Assembly (NCBI GenBank): GCA_964637565.1 | Contig: CAZWTY010000002.1 | Coordinates: 1 to 64,000 of the forward strand | Direction: 5' to 3' | Source of the DNA: DYJE01 sp964637565 | Lineage (GTDB): Bacteria > Desulfobacterota > Desulfobacteria > Desulfobacterales > Desulfolunaceae | Length of the DNA: 64,000 bases | Shown: positions 36,320 through 45,325 of the stretch, piece after piece | Layout of the letters: every line of letters begins with the position of its first letter | How positions within the stretch are numbered: position 1 is the stretch's first letter | Made by a program: the position numbers and the translations under genes | The notes under the pieces: generated by a model | What the model saw: only the letters and a program-made list of their open reading frames with translations | The model's database searches: none | Told to the model about the DNA's origin: nothing

Positions 36320-37315
36320 TTGAAACAGATCCAGTGTCCCGGTTGTCAGAAGAAATACTCCATTCCCGAAGAAAAACTCCCAAAAAATAAAACGCTGGAC
36401 CTGCCCTGCCCGGCCTGCAAAACCCTGATCCGGATCGAAGCGGAAGACAGCGAAGGCAAGGGGACATCCACTCCCGTTTCGCCTTCCGGCGGAGACGAGT
36501 TGATGCAAAAAATCGTCAAGGCCTCCAAAGCCCTGCCCCCCATGCCCCAGATCATCGCCAAGGCCACCCAGGTCCTTTCCAGTGACAAGGCCAGTTTCAA
36601 GGAGGTGGGGGATGTGCTCGAGACAGACCAGGCCATGGCCACCCGTGTCCTCAAACTGGCCAACTCCGCCTACTACGGCCGCACGGTTCCCGTGTCTTCG
36701 GTGCAGCAGGCATCCGCCCTTCTGGGATTCCAGACGCTTCTTGAGCTGATCACCGTGGTCAGCACCTCGAAAATGATGGGTCGCCGCCTGGAAGGCTACG
36801 TGATCGAAGCCGAGGCAGTATGGAGGCACAGCCTGCTGGTGGCCACGGGTTCCAAGCTCATCGCCCAGAAAACCCATCCCGAACTGGTGAACGACGCCTT
36901 CAACGCCGGCCTGATCCACGACTCAGGCATGCTGATCCTGGACGATTACGTAAAAAAAGACCGGCCTGCCTACAACGGTTTCCTTGAAAACGGACAGACC
37001 ATCCAGGCGGCTGAAAGAGCGCTGTTCGGTTTCGACCACGCCGAAATCGCCGCAGAGTTTTTCAAGCGCTGGAACCTTCCCGAGACCCAGCTCCACGCCA
37101 TCCGGTACCATCACGACCCCGCCGGGTCCGGGGGAGATATCCTGTCCTACATCCTCCACCTGGCCGATGACATGGCCAACCGGGAAAACACCGAACGGAA
37201 CTTCGTCTTCGACCGAAAAGCCCTGGACGTGATCGGCGTGACCGAAGAGGCCACAGAGCTCATGGCCGAAGAGGTCCGGGAAGCGGTAAGCCATATCATG
37301 GCCAGCTTCAGCTGA
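36320..37315 (+). CDS. Zinc-ribbon HDOD-domain protein
   Basis: A 331-residue protein. Residues 1-40 form an MJ0042-type zinc ribbon (CPGCQKKYSIPEEKLP, then CPACK), followed by a short linker and an HDOD domain (about residues 70-270: ALPPMPQIIAKATQVLSSD, VLKLANSAYYGR, FNAGLIHDSGML). HDOD proteins are HD-like signalling proteins, usually without nuclease activity. The TTG at 36320 is chosen because GAGGTG lies six bases upstream and the zinc ribbon begins at once; the frame is open to 36041. The zinc ribbon is the same type as in the protein at 27877. Confidence 0.82.
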   Translation: MKQIQCPGCQKKYSIPEEKLPKNKTLDLPCPACKTLIRIEAEDSEGKGTSTPVSPSGGDELMQKIVKASKALPPMPQIIAKATQVLSSDKASFKEVGDVLETDQAMATRVLKLANSAYYGRTVPVSSVQQASALLGFQTLLELITVVSTSKMMGRRLEGYVIEAEAVWRHSLLVATGSKLIAQKTHPELVNDAFNAGLIHDSGMLILDDYVKKDRPAYNGFLENGQTIQAAERALFGFDHAEIAAEFFKRWNLPETQLHAIRYHHDPAGSGGDILSYILHLADDMANRENTERNFVFDRKALDVIGVTEEATELMAEEVREAVSHIMASFS

Positions 37316-37327
37316 TAGGTTCGTCAC

Positions 37328-37390
37328 CGTCGCTATCGGGATCGCTATCGCTATCGAAACGATCCCGATAACGAAACCGATAGCGATGAT
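37328..37390. repeat. CGATAG/CTATCG hexamer array A
   Basis: An array of degenerate hexamers read as CGCTATCGGGATCGCTATCG, then the complementary CGATAGCG form, so it can fold into a hairpin. It lies 12 bases after the HDOD stop and ends GATGATCATGGATTC, a tail shared with array C. Confidence 0.8.
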
Positions 37391-37601
37391 CATGGATTCA
37401 CCGGCCCGTTTCATCAGAACGGCCTTGATTTATGCCCATACTGAAAAGGCCCCGTCATGTCATACTGCATGGCTTTCTCGGCCATGGATTCCGGGCCGCC
37501 CCTCTCCTTCCCTGTTTTTTTTCATCTTTTCCATCTGCCCGTTGATGTGCTTTTCCTGTCATGGTATGAGCCTTGGTTAAACCAAAGGGATAAAGGCCGC
37601 C

Positions 37602-39098
37602 ATGAACAGGATATTACGAAAACTCGCCAACCAGACCGTGTATTACGGGATCAGCAGTATCGTGGGCCGGATCCTGAACTTCTTTCTCGTGCCCCTGTAC
37701 GTCCGGATTTTCACTGAAGGGGAATACGGGGTGTACACCAACATCTACGCCTATTTCACCTTTTTGAACATCCTCTACACCTATGGCATGGAAACGGCCT
37801 ATTTCCGATTCGTCAGCTCTGAAAACAATCCCCGGAAAGTTTTCAGCACCAGCACGGCGGGCCTGGCCATCAGCACGTTTTTCTTTTCGATCCTGATGTT
37901 CACTGGCCAGGAGGCTCTTGCCTCGGCCATGGGGTATCCCGGCCATCCGGAGTACATCCTGTGGATTCTCACCATCCTGGCCCTGGACACCCTGGCCGTC
38001 ACGCCTTTCGCCACCCTGCGCTACCGGGAACGGCCGATCAAGTTCGCTTCGATCAAAATCGCCTCGATCCTGGTAAACATCTTTTTCAACCTGTTCTTCC
38101 TGGTCTTCTGCCCCCTGGTTCTCTCCATACCGGATCTGGCCTCCCTTCACCCGATGATCCACAGCGTCTACAATCCGGAAACAGGCATCGGCTACATCTT
38201 CATCTCCAACATCATCGCCAGCGCCGTCACCCTGCTGCTTCTCTTCAAAGAGCTTGCCGAGTTCAACCTCGATATCGACCTTCGCCTGTTCAGGCGGATG
38301 CTGTCCTACTCCATGCCTTTGGTGATCATCGGTTTCGCCGGAATGATCAACGACAACCTGGACCGGACGATCTTAAAACACCTGCTGCCCCACAGCCCGG
38401 AGCAAAGCGACATTCTGCTGGGAATCTACGGGGCCAACGCCAAACTGGCCGTGTTCATGGTGCTGGTGATCCAGGCGTTCAAATACGCTGCAGAGCCGTT
38501 CTTCTTTCTCCAGGCGGCCAAGAGCGACGCCAGGACGATCTACGCTGAGGTGATGAAGTACTTCGTGATCATGGGGCTTGGGATTTTTCTGTTCGTTTGT
38601 CTTTACATCGACGTGTTCAAGTACTTCGTGGGGCGGGGCGGGTCACGTTACCATGAGGGGCTTTTCATCGTGCCGGTTCTTCTGTTGGCCAACCTTCTTC
38701 TCGGGATTTTCTACAACCTGTCCATCTGGTACAAGCTCAAGGACAAGACCAGTCTGGGGGCCTATGTTTCCGTGGCGGGGGCGGCTATCACCATCGGGGC
38801 CAGTTTCCTTCTGATCCCCCGTTTCGGCTACGCCGCCGCAGCCTGGACCAAACTGATCTGCTACGGGTCCATGGTGTGTCTTTCATATTATTTAGGACAG
38901 AAGGTCTACCCCATCGCCTATCCTCTGAAACGCATGGGATTTTACACCGCCGTGGCGCTTCTGACCTACGGGATTTTCGAACTGCTCCAGCGTCACGTGA
39001 TCGAAGGCAGGCTCTGGATGAGTTTAGGTTCGGCCACCGTCCTCTTCATCCTGTTCGCGGCTGTGGTGGCGGTCAGGGAAAAAATCGCCCGGCATTAG
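37602..39098 (+). CDS. Polysaccharide flippase (Wzx/MATE-like)
   Basis: A 498-residue membrane protein with about 12-14 hydrophobic spans, of the oligosaccharide flippase family. It begins with a short cytoplasmic segment, then YYGISSIVGRILNFFLVPLY, typical of Wzx and stage V B-like exporters, and ends with a basic tail. It would flip a lipid-linked oligosaccharide across the inner membrane. No glycosyltransferase genes are adjacent, so it stands outside a polysaccharide cluster, between repeat-bearing gaps. The substrate is unknown. Confidence 0.88.
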   Translation: MNRILRKLANQTVYYGISSIVGRILNFFLVPLYVRIFTEGEYGVYTNIYAYFTFLNILYTYGMETAYFRFVSSENNPRKVFSTSTAGLAISTFFFSILMFTGQEALASAMGYPGHPEYILWILTILALDTLAVTPFATLRYRERPIKFASIKIASILVNIFFNLFFLVFCPLVLSIPDLASLHPMIHSVYNPETGIGYIFISNIIASAVTLLLLFKELAEFNLDIDLRLFRRMLSYSMPLVIIGFAGMINDNLDRTILKHLLPHSPEQSDILLGIYGANAKLAVFMVLVIQAFKYAAEPFFFLQAAKSDARTIYAEVMKYFVIMGLGIFLFVCLYIDVFKYFVGRGGSRYHEGLFIVPVLLLANLLLGIFYNLSIWYKLKDKTSLGAYVSVAGAAITIGASFLLIPRFGYAAAAWTKLICYGSMVCLSYYLGQKVYPIAYPLKRMGFYTAVALLTYGIFELLQRHVIEGRLWMSLGSATVLFILFAAVVAVREKIARH

Positions 39099-39142
39099 GG
39101 CCAATACCATTCCCATTTTAGCTTTATTGTACGGTACGGTTT

Positions 39143-39280
39143 GTAGGTCGGGCTTCCGCCCGACTGGGGTGTTGGGCATCTTGGGAACGCCGGGTTGCAC
39201 CCGGCATCGTGGGCCGAGTGCAACTCGGCGTTCCCGGTGAGGATGGGAGCACTTTGTCGGGTTTGGAGAACCCGACCTAC
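39143..39280. repeat. Nested palindromic composite element
   Basis: The outer ends are exact complements: GTAGGTCGGG (39143-39152) and CCCGACCTAC (39271-39280). Each end is also a hairpin (GTCGGGC/GCCCGAC at 39147-39164; GTCGGGTT/AACCCGAC at 39256-39276). Inside lie the two 23-base arms of the GGGAACGCCG-type palindrome (39183-39205 and 39213-39235), differing by two bases from a perfect inverted repeat. This resembles a REPIN, two REP palindromes in inverted orientation. Confidence 0.85.
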
Positions 39281-39331
39281 GATGGTGTTACGGTTTATGA
39301 CGGCTATATAAACTGACCGTCGAAGCAGGAC

Positions 39332-39366
39332 CATCGGTATCGGGTTCGATAGCGATAGCGATTTAT
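39332..39366. repeat. CGATAG hexamer array B
   Basis: A short array, ATCGGTATCGGGTTCGATAG then CGATAGCG, 14-20 bases from the nested palindromic element. It is the smallest of four copies. Confidence 0.75.
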
Positions 39367-39399
39367 CGTGTCGAAAGCTTATGACATGGCACCGTCAGA

Positions 39400-40077
39400 T
39401 CACACCGCTTCCAGGATCTGCTTTCCGTCTTTTTCCACGATTCTGTAGTTGAACATCAGCATGGTTTCCGTGAACGGCCTGCCCAGGAGAAAGGGAAGCA
39501 TATCGGGGTTCACGCCGGCTTTTTCCACCAGGGTTTCGCGGAGACTCAGGTCAAAGGCCACAATCTCGTTGATGGAGGTCAGGATGTTTCCTGTCCTGTC
39601 GTCTTTCAGCTGATCGGTCAGTTCCTTCATCCGTTCGTAGGAACAGCGCTCCTGGTGATCGGTGATCAGATCCCACAGCCCTTCCACGTCAGCCAAAAGA
39701 TCGGCCCGTTCCAGGGGTTCCTCGTTGTATTTCATCTCGATTTCAAGGGTGTCCCAGCATTTGAAAGCCCGACATTCCGAGGGGCGGGTGGTGTAGATGT
39801 CGCAGGCGTTGCCGTCATTGAGAAAGATGCAGGTCAGGTCTTCAGGGTTCACCTTGATCTTGATCAGGTCGGTCTTGACAGGAGTCATCTTCAGGGTGTT
39901 CTTGTCGAATAAGAGTTCACCTTTCCTTATGGTGTAAAGATCCTTGGATGCGATGGCCCCGGTGCGGACCAGGTGGGCATCGGCCAGCCTGAGAATGGGG
40001 CCTCCTCCGGTGCAGCAGGCCGAGCATCTCTCGCAGGATGTCCGTGTGATGTTTTCCCTGTTTTGAATGTCAATCAT
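39400..40077 (-). CDS. YkgJ-family cysteine-cluster protein
   Basis: A 225-residue protein with the YkgJ-type Zn/Fe-chelating Cys cluster: CERCSACCTGGGP near residues 14-26, CDIYTTRPSECRAF and a third Cys in KCWDTLE. Such proteins are thought to bind a metal or Fe-S cluster, with no defined reaction. The ATG at 40077 is chosen because GGGAGAC lies five to six bases upstream; the frame is open to 40122. It lies downstream of nifJ on the same strand but after two strong hairpins, so it is probably a separate transcript. Confidence 0.85.
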   Translation of the reverse strand: MIDIQNRENITRTSCERCSACCTGGGPILRLADAHLVRTGAIASKDLYTIRKGELLFDKNTLKMTPVKTDLIKIKVNPEDLTCIFLNDGNACDIYTTRPSECRAFKCWDTLEIEMKYNEEPLERADLLADVEGLWDLITDHQERCSYERMKELTDQLKDDRTGNILTSINEIVAFDLSLRETLVEKAGVNPDMLPFLLGRPFTETMLMFNYRIVEKDGKQILEAV

Positions 40078-40110
40078 CGTCTGTCTCCCAAAAACCGTGA
40101 ATATCTCAAT

Positions 40111-40145
40111 ACAAAAGGCCATCTTCTTGAAAGACGGCCTTTTGT
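40111..40145 (-). terminator. Terminator downstream of nifJ
   Basis: ACAAAAGGCC (40111-40120) is the exact complement of GGCCTTTTGT (40136-40145), with an interior helix (ATCTT/AAGAC). The stem ends in a T-rich stretch in both orientations. Confidence 0.8.
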
Positions 40146-40158
40146 GACAAAGTCAATG

Positions 40159-40186
40159 GACCGGGCGGCCCGAAGACCACCCGGTC
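40159..40186 (-). other. GC-rich hairpin between nifJ stop and terminator
   Basis: GACCGGG (40159-40165) pairs with CCCGGTC (40180-40186), 11 bases past the nifJ stop. It probably protects the 3' end of the nifJ mRNA or assists the terminator that follows. Confidence 0.6.
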
Positions 40187-40197
40187 AGGTGTCCTGT

Positions 40198-43100
40198 TTA
40201 CTGCGCGAGTCTGGAGTAGCGCTCGAATCGATCCGTGAACTCTTTTTCGATCTGGGCGCGGAGGCGCTTGGATTCTTCAGGCATCATCTTTTCCAGGGCC
40301 GCGTATCGTGTTTCACCGGAGAGGAATTCCTGAAGGGTTCCGTCCGGAGCCTTGCTCTCGAAAACAAAGGGGTTCTTGCCTTCGTGCACGAGAAGCGGGT
40401 TGTAACGGTACAGGGGCCAGTAGCCGGAGTTCACGGCCAGCCGCATCTCTTCCTGGGTTTTGCCCATGCCTTTTCTGATTCCCTGGTTGATGCAGGGAGC
40501 GTAGCAAAGGATGATCGACGGCCCGGGATAGCTTTCGGCTTCGAGGAAGGCTTTCATCATCTGCTGCTTGTTGGCGCCCATGGCAACCGATGCCACATAG
40601 ACGTAACCGTAGCTCATGGCGATAAGGCCCATGTCCTTCTTGCCGATCTTCTTGCCCGAGGCCGCGAACTTGGCGATGGCGCCGGTGGGCGTGGCTTTGG
40701 AGGACTGTCCGCCGGTGTTGGAGTACACTTCCGTGTCCATGACAAGGATGTTCACGTCTTCACCGGAAGCGAGCACATGGTCCAGGCCGCCGAAACCGAT
40801 GTCGTAGGCCCAGCCGTCACCACCGAAGATCCAGTGGGATTTCTTGGTGTAAAGATCGGCCATGCTGTCGATTTCATCCAGAATCGGATGACCGCTTCCT
40901 GGAAGGAGCATTTTCAGCTGATCGCCAAATTCTTTGGATTTGGCCGCATCCTGTTTGCCTTCCAGCCAGCCGTTCATGGCGGTGCGCACACCTTTGGGGT
41001 ATTCCACGTCGAGGGCCAGGGCTTCTTTCATCAGATCGGCCAGGCGATCCCGTCTCTGGTTGAAGGCGAGAGCCATGCCGTAACCGAATTCGGCCGCGTC
41101 TTCAAACAGGCTGTTGCCCCAGGTGGGTCCGTGACCTTCCTTGTTGGTGCAATAGGGGAAGCTGGGTGCGGAACCGGCCCAGATCGAGCTGCATCCCGTG
41201 GCGTTGGCGATGGTCATTCTTTCGCCGAACAGCTGGGTCAAAACTTTCACGTAAGGTGTTTCGCCGCAGCCCGCGCAGGCGCCGGAGAACTCGAGAAGGG
41301 GTTTCTGGAACTGGCTTCCCTTCACGCTGTCCCGGCTCATGGCCTTGTCTTTGAAGTCAATGGACTGGGAGAACTCGAAGTTGGGGATCTGGACAGCCGT
41401 CTGGGTTTCGATGGGTTTCATCACCAGGGCCGGAACCTTGGCCGGGCAGATGTCGGCACAGTTGCCGCAGCCGTAGCAGTCCAGGGTGTTGACCTGCATT
41501 CTGAACTTGTAGGTGCCTTTCAGCTCCTTGCCGATGGCCGGAAGCATGATGAAGGTTTCAGGCGCGTCCTTCATCTCCTGCTCGTCGAGGAGCACGGGAA
41601 GAATGGCCGCGTGGGGGCAGACAAACGAACACTGGTTGCACTGGATGCAGTTTTCCGCGATCCACTCGGGGACTTCGATGGCCACACCGCGTTTTTCATA
41701 CTTGGAGGTTTCCACAGGAAACACACCGTCGGCCGGGAAGATGGACACGGGCAGCTGGTCGCCTTTCTGGGCCAGGATGGGACGTTGGACGTACTCGATG
41801 AACTCGGGCACGGCTTCCCTGTAAGTCGGAGCATCCGTGGCATCGGCCCAGCTCGCGGGAACGTCGATTTTCATCAGGCTTTCCAGGGCCTGGTCCACGG
41901 CATCCATGTTCATCTTGACAACCTTGTCACCCTTCGAGTCGTAGGTCTTCTTGATGTCTTTCTTCAAGAGGGCGATGGCTTCCTCGAATGGCATCACGTC
42001 GGCCAGCTTGAAGAACGCAGTCTGCATGATCATGTTGATGCGTCCGCCAAGACCCACGTTGGTGGCCACTTTCACAGCGTCGATGGTGTAGAAGTTGATC
42101 TTCTTTTCAGCCAGGGTGCGTTTCAGGCTGGCGGGAAGTTCGTTTTCCAGCTCTTCTTTGGTCCAGTGGCAGTTCAGGAGGAAGGTGCCGCCTTCGGAAA
42201 TGCCGGCTGTCACGTCGTAGAGGTGGATGTAGTTGGCTTTGTGGCAGGCCACGAAATCCGGATCGTTCACCAGATAGGTGGACTTGATGGGCTGGTGGCC
42301 GAAACGCAGATGGGATACGGTGATCCCGCCTGATTTTTTCGAATCGTAAGCAAAGTAACCCTGGGCGTACATGTCCGTGTTGTCGCCGATGATCTTGATG
42401 GCGCTCTTGTTGGCACCCACGGTTCCGTCGGAACCCAGGCCCCAGAATTTGCAGCGGACTGTTCCCTTGGTGCCGATCCTGAAGCTTTCGTCCACTTCCA
42501 GGGAGGTGTGGGTGACGTCGTCCTTGATGCCCACGGTGAAATGGTTTTTGGGCGCCAGGGCGCGCATGTTGTCGAACACGGCCTTGGCCATGGCCGGGGT
42601 GAATTCCTTGGAACCCAGGCCGTAACGGCCGCAGGTGATCTGGGGACGTTCGCCGTATTCCATGAACGCGGTGACCACATCGAGGTACAGGGGATCGCCC
42701 ACGGCTCCCGGTTCTTTCGTTCTGTCGAGAACGGTGATGCGCTGGACCTTGGAGGGGAAAGCGGCCCTGAAGGCGGCGGAATCGAACGGTCTGTAAAGGC
42801 GGACTTTCACGAGACCTGTTTTTTCTCCTTCGCTGTTCAGGCGGGCCACGGTTTCCTCGATGGCTTCACAGCCAGAACCCATGGCCACGATGACCCGTTC
42901 GGCTTCGGGATGCCCGACGTATTCGAACAGCCGGTACTTTCTTCCCGTAACCTGGGCCACCTTCTTCATGGTTTCGCTGACGATCACCGGCACATCCTGG
43001 TAGTAAAGGTTGGCGGCTTCCCTTCCCTGGAAATAGATGTCGGGATTCTGGGCCGTGCCTCGGATTTCAGGATGTTCGGGGTTCATGGCGTTCTGGCGGA

Positions 43101-43707
43101 ACTCTTCCAGGGCCTCCATGTTCACCATGGATTTGATGGTGTCGTAGTTCAGCACTTCGATTTTCTGGATTTCACTGGAAGTTCTGAACCCGTCGAAAAA
43201 GTGGAGAAAGGGCACACGGCTTTCGATGGCGGCCAGATGGGCCACCAGGGCCATGTCATGAACTTCCTGGACGCTGCCGGAGCAGAGCATGGCGAAACCG
43301 GTCTGGCGCACGGCCATGACGTCCTGGTGGTCTCCGAAAATCGAAAGGGCGTGGGCCGCGATGGCCCTGGCGGAAACATGGAAAACACCGGGCAGAAGTT
43401 CACCGGCGATTTTGTACATGTTGGGGATCATCAGGAGGAGCCCCTGGGACGCGGTGAAGGTGGTGGTCAGGGCACCGGCGGCAAGGGAGCCGTGGACGGC
43501 GCCGGCTGCGCCGGCTTCGGACTGGAGCTGCTTGACGTTGACTTTCTGACCGAAAATATTCTTTCTTCCTTCGGCGGCCCACTGGTCTGAAATCTCACCC
43601 ATGGGAGTGGAAGGCGTGATCGGATAAAGCGCCGCAACGTCGCTCAGGGCATAGGCCACATGCGCCGCAGCGGTGTTACCATCAACTGTTTTCTTGACTT
43701 TCCCCAT
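40198..43707 (-). CDS. nifJ: Pyruvate:ferredoxin (flavodoxin) oxidoreductase
   Basis: A 1169-residue single-chain PFOR that converts pyruvate and CoA to acetyl-CoA and CO2, reducing ferredoxin. The order is the pyrimidine-binding domain (YALSDVAALYPITPSTPMGE), transketolase-C-like domain, EKR domain, a two-cluster ferredoxin domain (CIQCNQCSFVCPHAA and CYGCGNCADICP) and the TPP domain (CAGCGETPYVKVL, GDGWAYDIGFGGLDHV, SNTGGQSSK). Length and order match NifJ/Por of anaerobes. The ATG follows GGAGAG. It is transcribed alone, with terminator hairpins after it. Confidence 0.97.
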   Translation of the reverse strand: MGKVKKTVDGNTAAAHVAYALSDVAALYPITPSTPMGEISDQWAAEGRKNIFGQKVNVKQLQSEAGAAGAVHGSLAAGALTTTFTASQGLLLMIPNMYKIAGELLPGVFHVSARAIAAHALSIFGDHQDVMAVRQTGFAMLCSGSVQEVHDMALVAHLAAIESRVPFLHFFDGFRTSSEIQKIEVLNYDTIKSMVNMEALEEFRQNAMNPEHPEIRGTAQNPDIYFQGREAANLYYQDVPVIVSETMKKVAQVTGRKYRLFEYVGHPEAERVIVAMGSGCEAIEETVARLNSEGEKTGLVKVRLYRPFDSAAFRAAFPSKVQRITVLDRTKEPGAVGDPLYLDVVTAFMEYGERPQITCGRYGLGSKEFTPAMAKAVFDNMRALAPKNHFTVGIKDDVTHTSLEVDESFRIGTKGTVRCKFWGLGSDGTVGANKSAIKIIGDNTDMYAQGYFAYDSKKSGGITVSHLRFGHQPIKSTYLVNDPDFVACHKANYIHLYDVTAGISEGGTFLLNCHWTKEELENELPASLKRTLAEKKINFYTIDAVKVATNVGLGGRINMIMQTAFFKLADVMPFEEAIALLKKDIKKTYDSKGDKVVKMNMDAVDQALESLMKIDVPASWADATDAPTYREAVPEFIEYVQRPILAQKGDQLPVSIFPADGVFPVETSKYEKRGVAIEVPEWIAENCIQCNQCSFVCPHAAILPVLLDEQEMKDAPETFIMLPAIGKELKGTYKFRMQVNTLDCYGCGNCADICPAKVPALVMKPIETQTAVQIPNFEFSQSIDFKDKAMSRDSVKGSQFQKPLLEFSGACAGCGETPYVKVLTQLFGERMTIANATGCSSIWAGSAPSFPYCTNKEGHGPTWGNSLFEDAAEFGYGMALAFNQRRDRLADLMKEALALDVEYPKGVRTAMNGWLEGKQDAAKSKEFGDQLKMLLPGSGHPILDEIDSMADLYTKKSHWIFGGDGWAYDIGFGGLDHVLASGEDVNILVMDTEVYSNTGGQSSKATPTGAIAKFAASGKKIGKKDMGLIAMSYGYVYVASVAMGANKQQMMKAFLEAESYPGPSIILCYAPCINQGIRKGMGKTQEEMRLAVNSGYWPLYRYNPLLVHEGKNPFVFESKAPDGTLQEFLSGETRYAALEKMMPEESKRLRAQIEKEFTDRFERYSRLAQ

Positions 43708-44296
43708 AATTCTCTCCTTATGTCGTCGTATGATAATAATACATACCGATGTGAGCCTGCACTTTCACAACTCCCCAGTTGCGTTCATGTGCCACCCTGG
43801 ACTGACGACCTTGCCGCCTTCCTTGGTTTTCCCTGAAAAAAAGCACGGTCCAACCGGTACAAACCATAAAAAACAAAATAAAAACCACCGGGCTGCCTAT
43901 TAACTCAGCCCCAACACTTCACCAGAAAATTGAAGAGCGATTTCTTGAAATCCTTAGAACTATTACAAAGGAACAGAAATGTAAAGGATAAATTCGAGAA
44001 TGAAAACGGAACATTCCGACGTGGAACAGTATGAATCAGCTGTTTTTGAGGCGGGACAGAAATCCGGTTTTCGGCAGTCCGGTAAATAGGTATGCCTGTG
44101 ATGTTGAGATGATGGACAGCAGCTCCCGCCACTACAATCGCTATCGCTATCGGGGTCGCTATCGAAAACCTGCAGGTCGGGCTTTCGCCCGACACCCCCT
44201 GAATACCGAGCCCGATAGCGATACCGATAGCGTTGATCATGGCTTTCGCGGGAATGGATTCCGACGGCAACCTGTTTCACATCGTGCTTGCGGCCA
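43708..44296. other. 589-base intergenic region upstream of nifJ
   Basis: It holds the nifJ promoter region (AT-rich, 43708-43900; no certain -35/-10 pair) and hexamer array C at 44137-44240. Low-complexity AT-rich sequence fills 43860-43990. No protein or RNA gene was recognised. Confidence 0.55.
44137..44240. repeat. CGATAG hexamer array C with embedded REP hairpin
   Basis: Left part AATCGCTATCGCTATCGGGG, right part CGATAGCGATACCGATAGCG, complementary overall, so the whole can fold. In the centre is the GTCGGGC-TTTC-GCCCGAC hairpin (44176-44193), the same core as in the composite element at 39147-39164. It ends TTGATCATGGC like array A. Confidence 0.85.
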
Positions 44297-44902
44297 TCAG
44301 AACTTCAGGGTGACGCCTCCTGAAAGAATCGTGTCGTCCCTTTCCCATTCGCCCAGCCCCCGTTCTTCGAACTCGAGAATCCGGTGCTTGACTTCAAGGG
44401 AAAAGAAGGCGTTCCGGAGAAGGTAGAACCGAAGTCCGCCCCTGTACTCCTGGACCGATTCCGTCTCGTCGAAACTCAAAGAAGGCGGCGCGTAACTGAC
44501 GGCTCCGAAAGCCTCCACGGGAATGGTGGCGGGGTTCATCGCCGAGGTCAGCTCCACGGCCCCTTCAAAAAGAAAGGCCAGGGCCGACAGTTTCCCCTCG
44601 GTCACGCTGTCTTCAGAATCCACTTCGCCCAAGTACCCTTTGAACCCAAGGCCGAATTTCACACCGGGAACAAGCTCGTCTTTGCGGAAAGCCAGAAGTC
44701 CTTCCCACAGGTTGTACTCATCCCGGACATAGTCCATGGTGACTCCGGCGGCGATGATGCCGAAGCCCTGCTCTTTCTGGAGTTCCAAACTGGCCATCAC
44801 CGCGTCGTTGCCGGCCGATAGCCCGATCTGAACCGACTCTGAAAACGCGGGTGAACTGAAAACAAGGGCGATAAGCCCGGCAAGAATAGCTGTCTTTTTC
44901 AT
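44297..44902 (-). CDS. Putative outer-membrane or periplasmic protein, unknown family
   Basis: A 201-residue exported protein with a signal peptide (MKKTAILAGLIALVFSS, cleavage near AFS-ES at residue 21) and an alternating hydrophobic/polar, beta-rich remainder ending in FKF-like aromatic residues (TLKF), as in small beta-barrel proteins. The ATG follows AGGTGA. I do not recognise the family. A second beta-barrel-type gene lies at 45326 on the same strand, with a glutaredoxin-like gene between them on the other strand. Confidence 0.65.
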   Translation of the reverse strand: MKKTAILAGLIALVFSSPAFSESVQIGLSAGNDAVMASLELQKEQGFGIIAAGVTMDYVRDEYNLWEGLLAFRKDELVPGVKFGLGFKGYLGEVDSEDSVTEGKLSALAFLFEGAVELTSAMNPATIPVEAFGAVSYAPPSLSFDETESVQEYRGGLRFYLLRNAFFSLEVKHRILEFEERGLGEWERDDTILSGGVTLKF

Positions 44903-45023
44903 GGTTCACCTTTTATGGGTTGAATTCATCTCTATAAATCTGTAGGCATGTGACACAGGGTCATTTTGCCATGAACCGGTTCACCGGTTGTTTACACTGC
45001 AACGTTAGAAGGAGGTCCATATC

Positions 45024-45284
45024 ATGCTCACTGTGTACTCGGCTTTCTGGTGCCCCCACTGCATCAAAACGGAACGGTACTTGAAAGAAAAAAACATTCC
45101 CTTTCAATCGGTCAACATCGAAACCGCCCCGGAACACGTGGTCCAAAAGGTGGTCCAGGTCAACGGCGGGGTGGAATGGGTGGTACCCACCCTGGAATAC
45201 CAGGGCCGCTGGAGACCGGGCAAGATTTTCAACCCATCCCAACTCGAAAAAGACCTGAAGGCCATGGGTGTTCCCGGTTTCTGA
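45024..45284 (+). CDS. Glutaredoxin-like thiol-disulfide protein
   Basis: An 86-residue thioredoxin-fold protein with active site CPHC (Cys10-Cys13) in YSAFWCPHCIKTERYL, a cis-Pro region VPTLEYQG and glutaredoxin-like length. GGAGG precedes the ATG. It would reduce disulfides in the cytoplasm, with NrdH-like or Grx-like partners. It is alone on its strand, between two envelope-protein genes read the other way. Confidence 0.85.
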   Translation: MLTVYSAFWCPHCIKTERYLKEKNIPFQSVNIETAPEHVVQKVVQVNGGVEWVVPTLEYQGRWRPGKIFNPSQLEKDLKAMGVPGF

Positions 45285-45325
45285 TACAAGACGTTCCACC
45301 GACCGTCTTTGACTGGATCCGTGTT

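Larger units (their letters stand above)
39099..39399. other. Intergenic region with nested palindromes and hexamer array B
   Basis: A 301-base gap after the flippase and before the stop of the Cys-cluster gene. It is almost filled by a nested palindromic element (39143-39280) and a CGATAG hexamer array (39332-39366). No gene is seen. Confidence 0.7.

Noticed and set aside
39973..42333. 786-codon plus-strand frame opposite nifJ
   Set aside because: Antisense shadow of the nifJ coding strand; composition is His- and Gly-rich, with no recognisable family.
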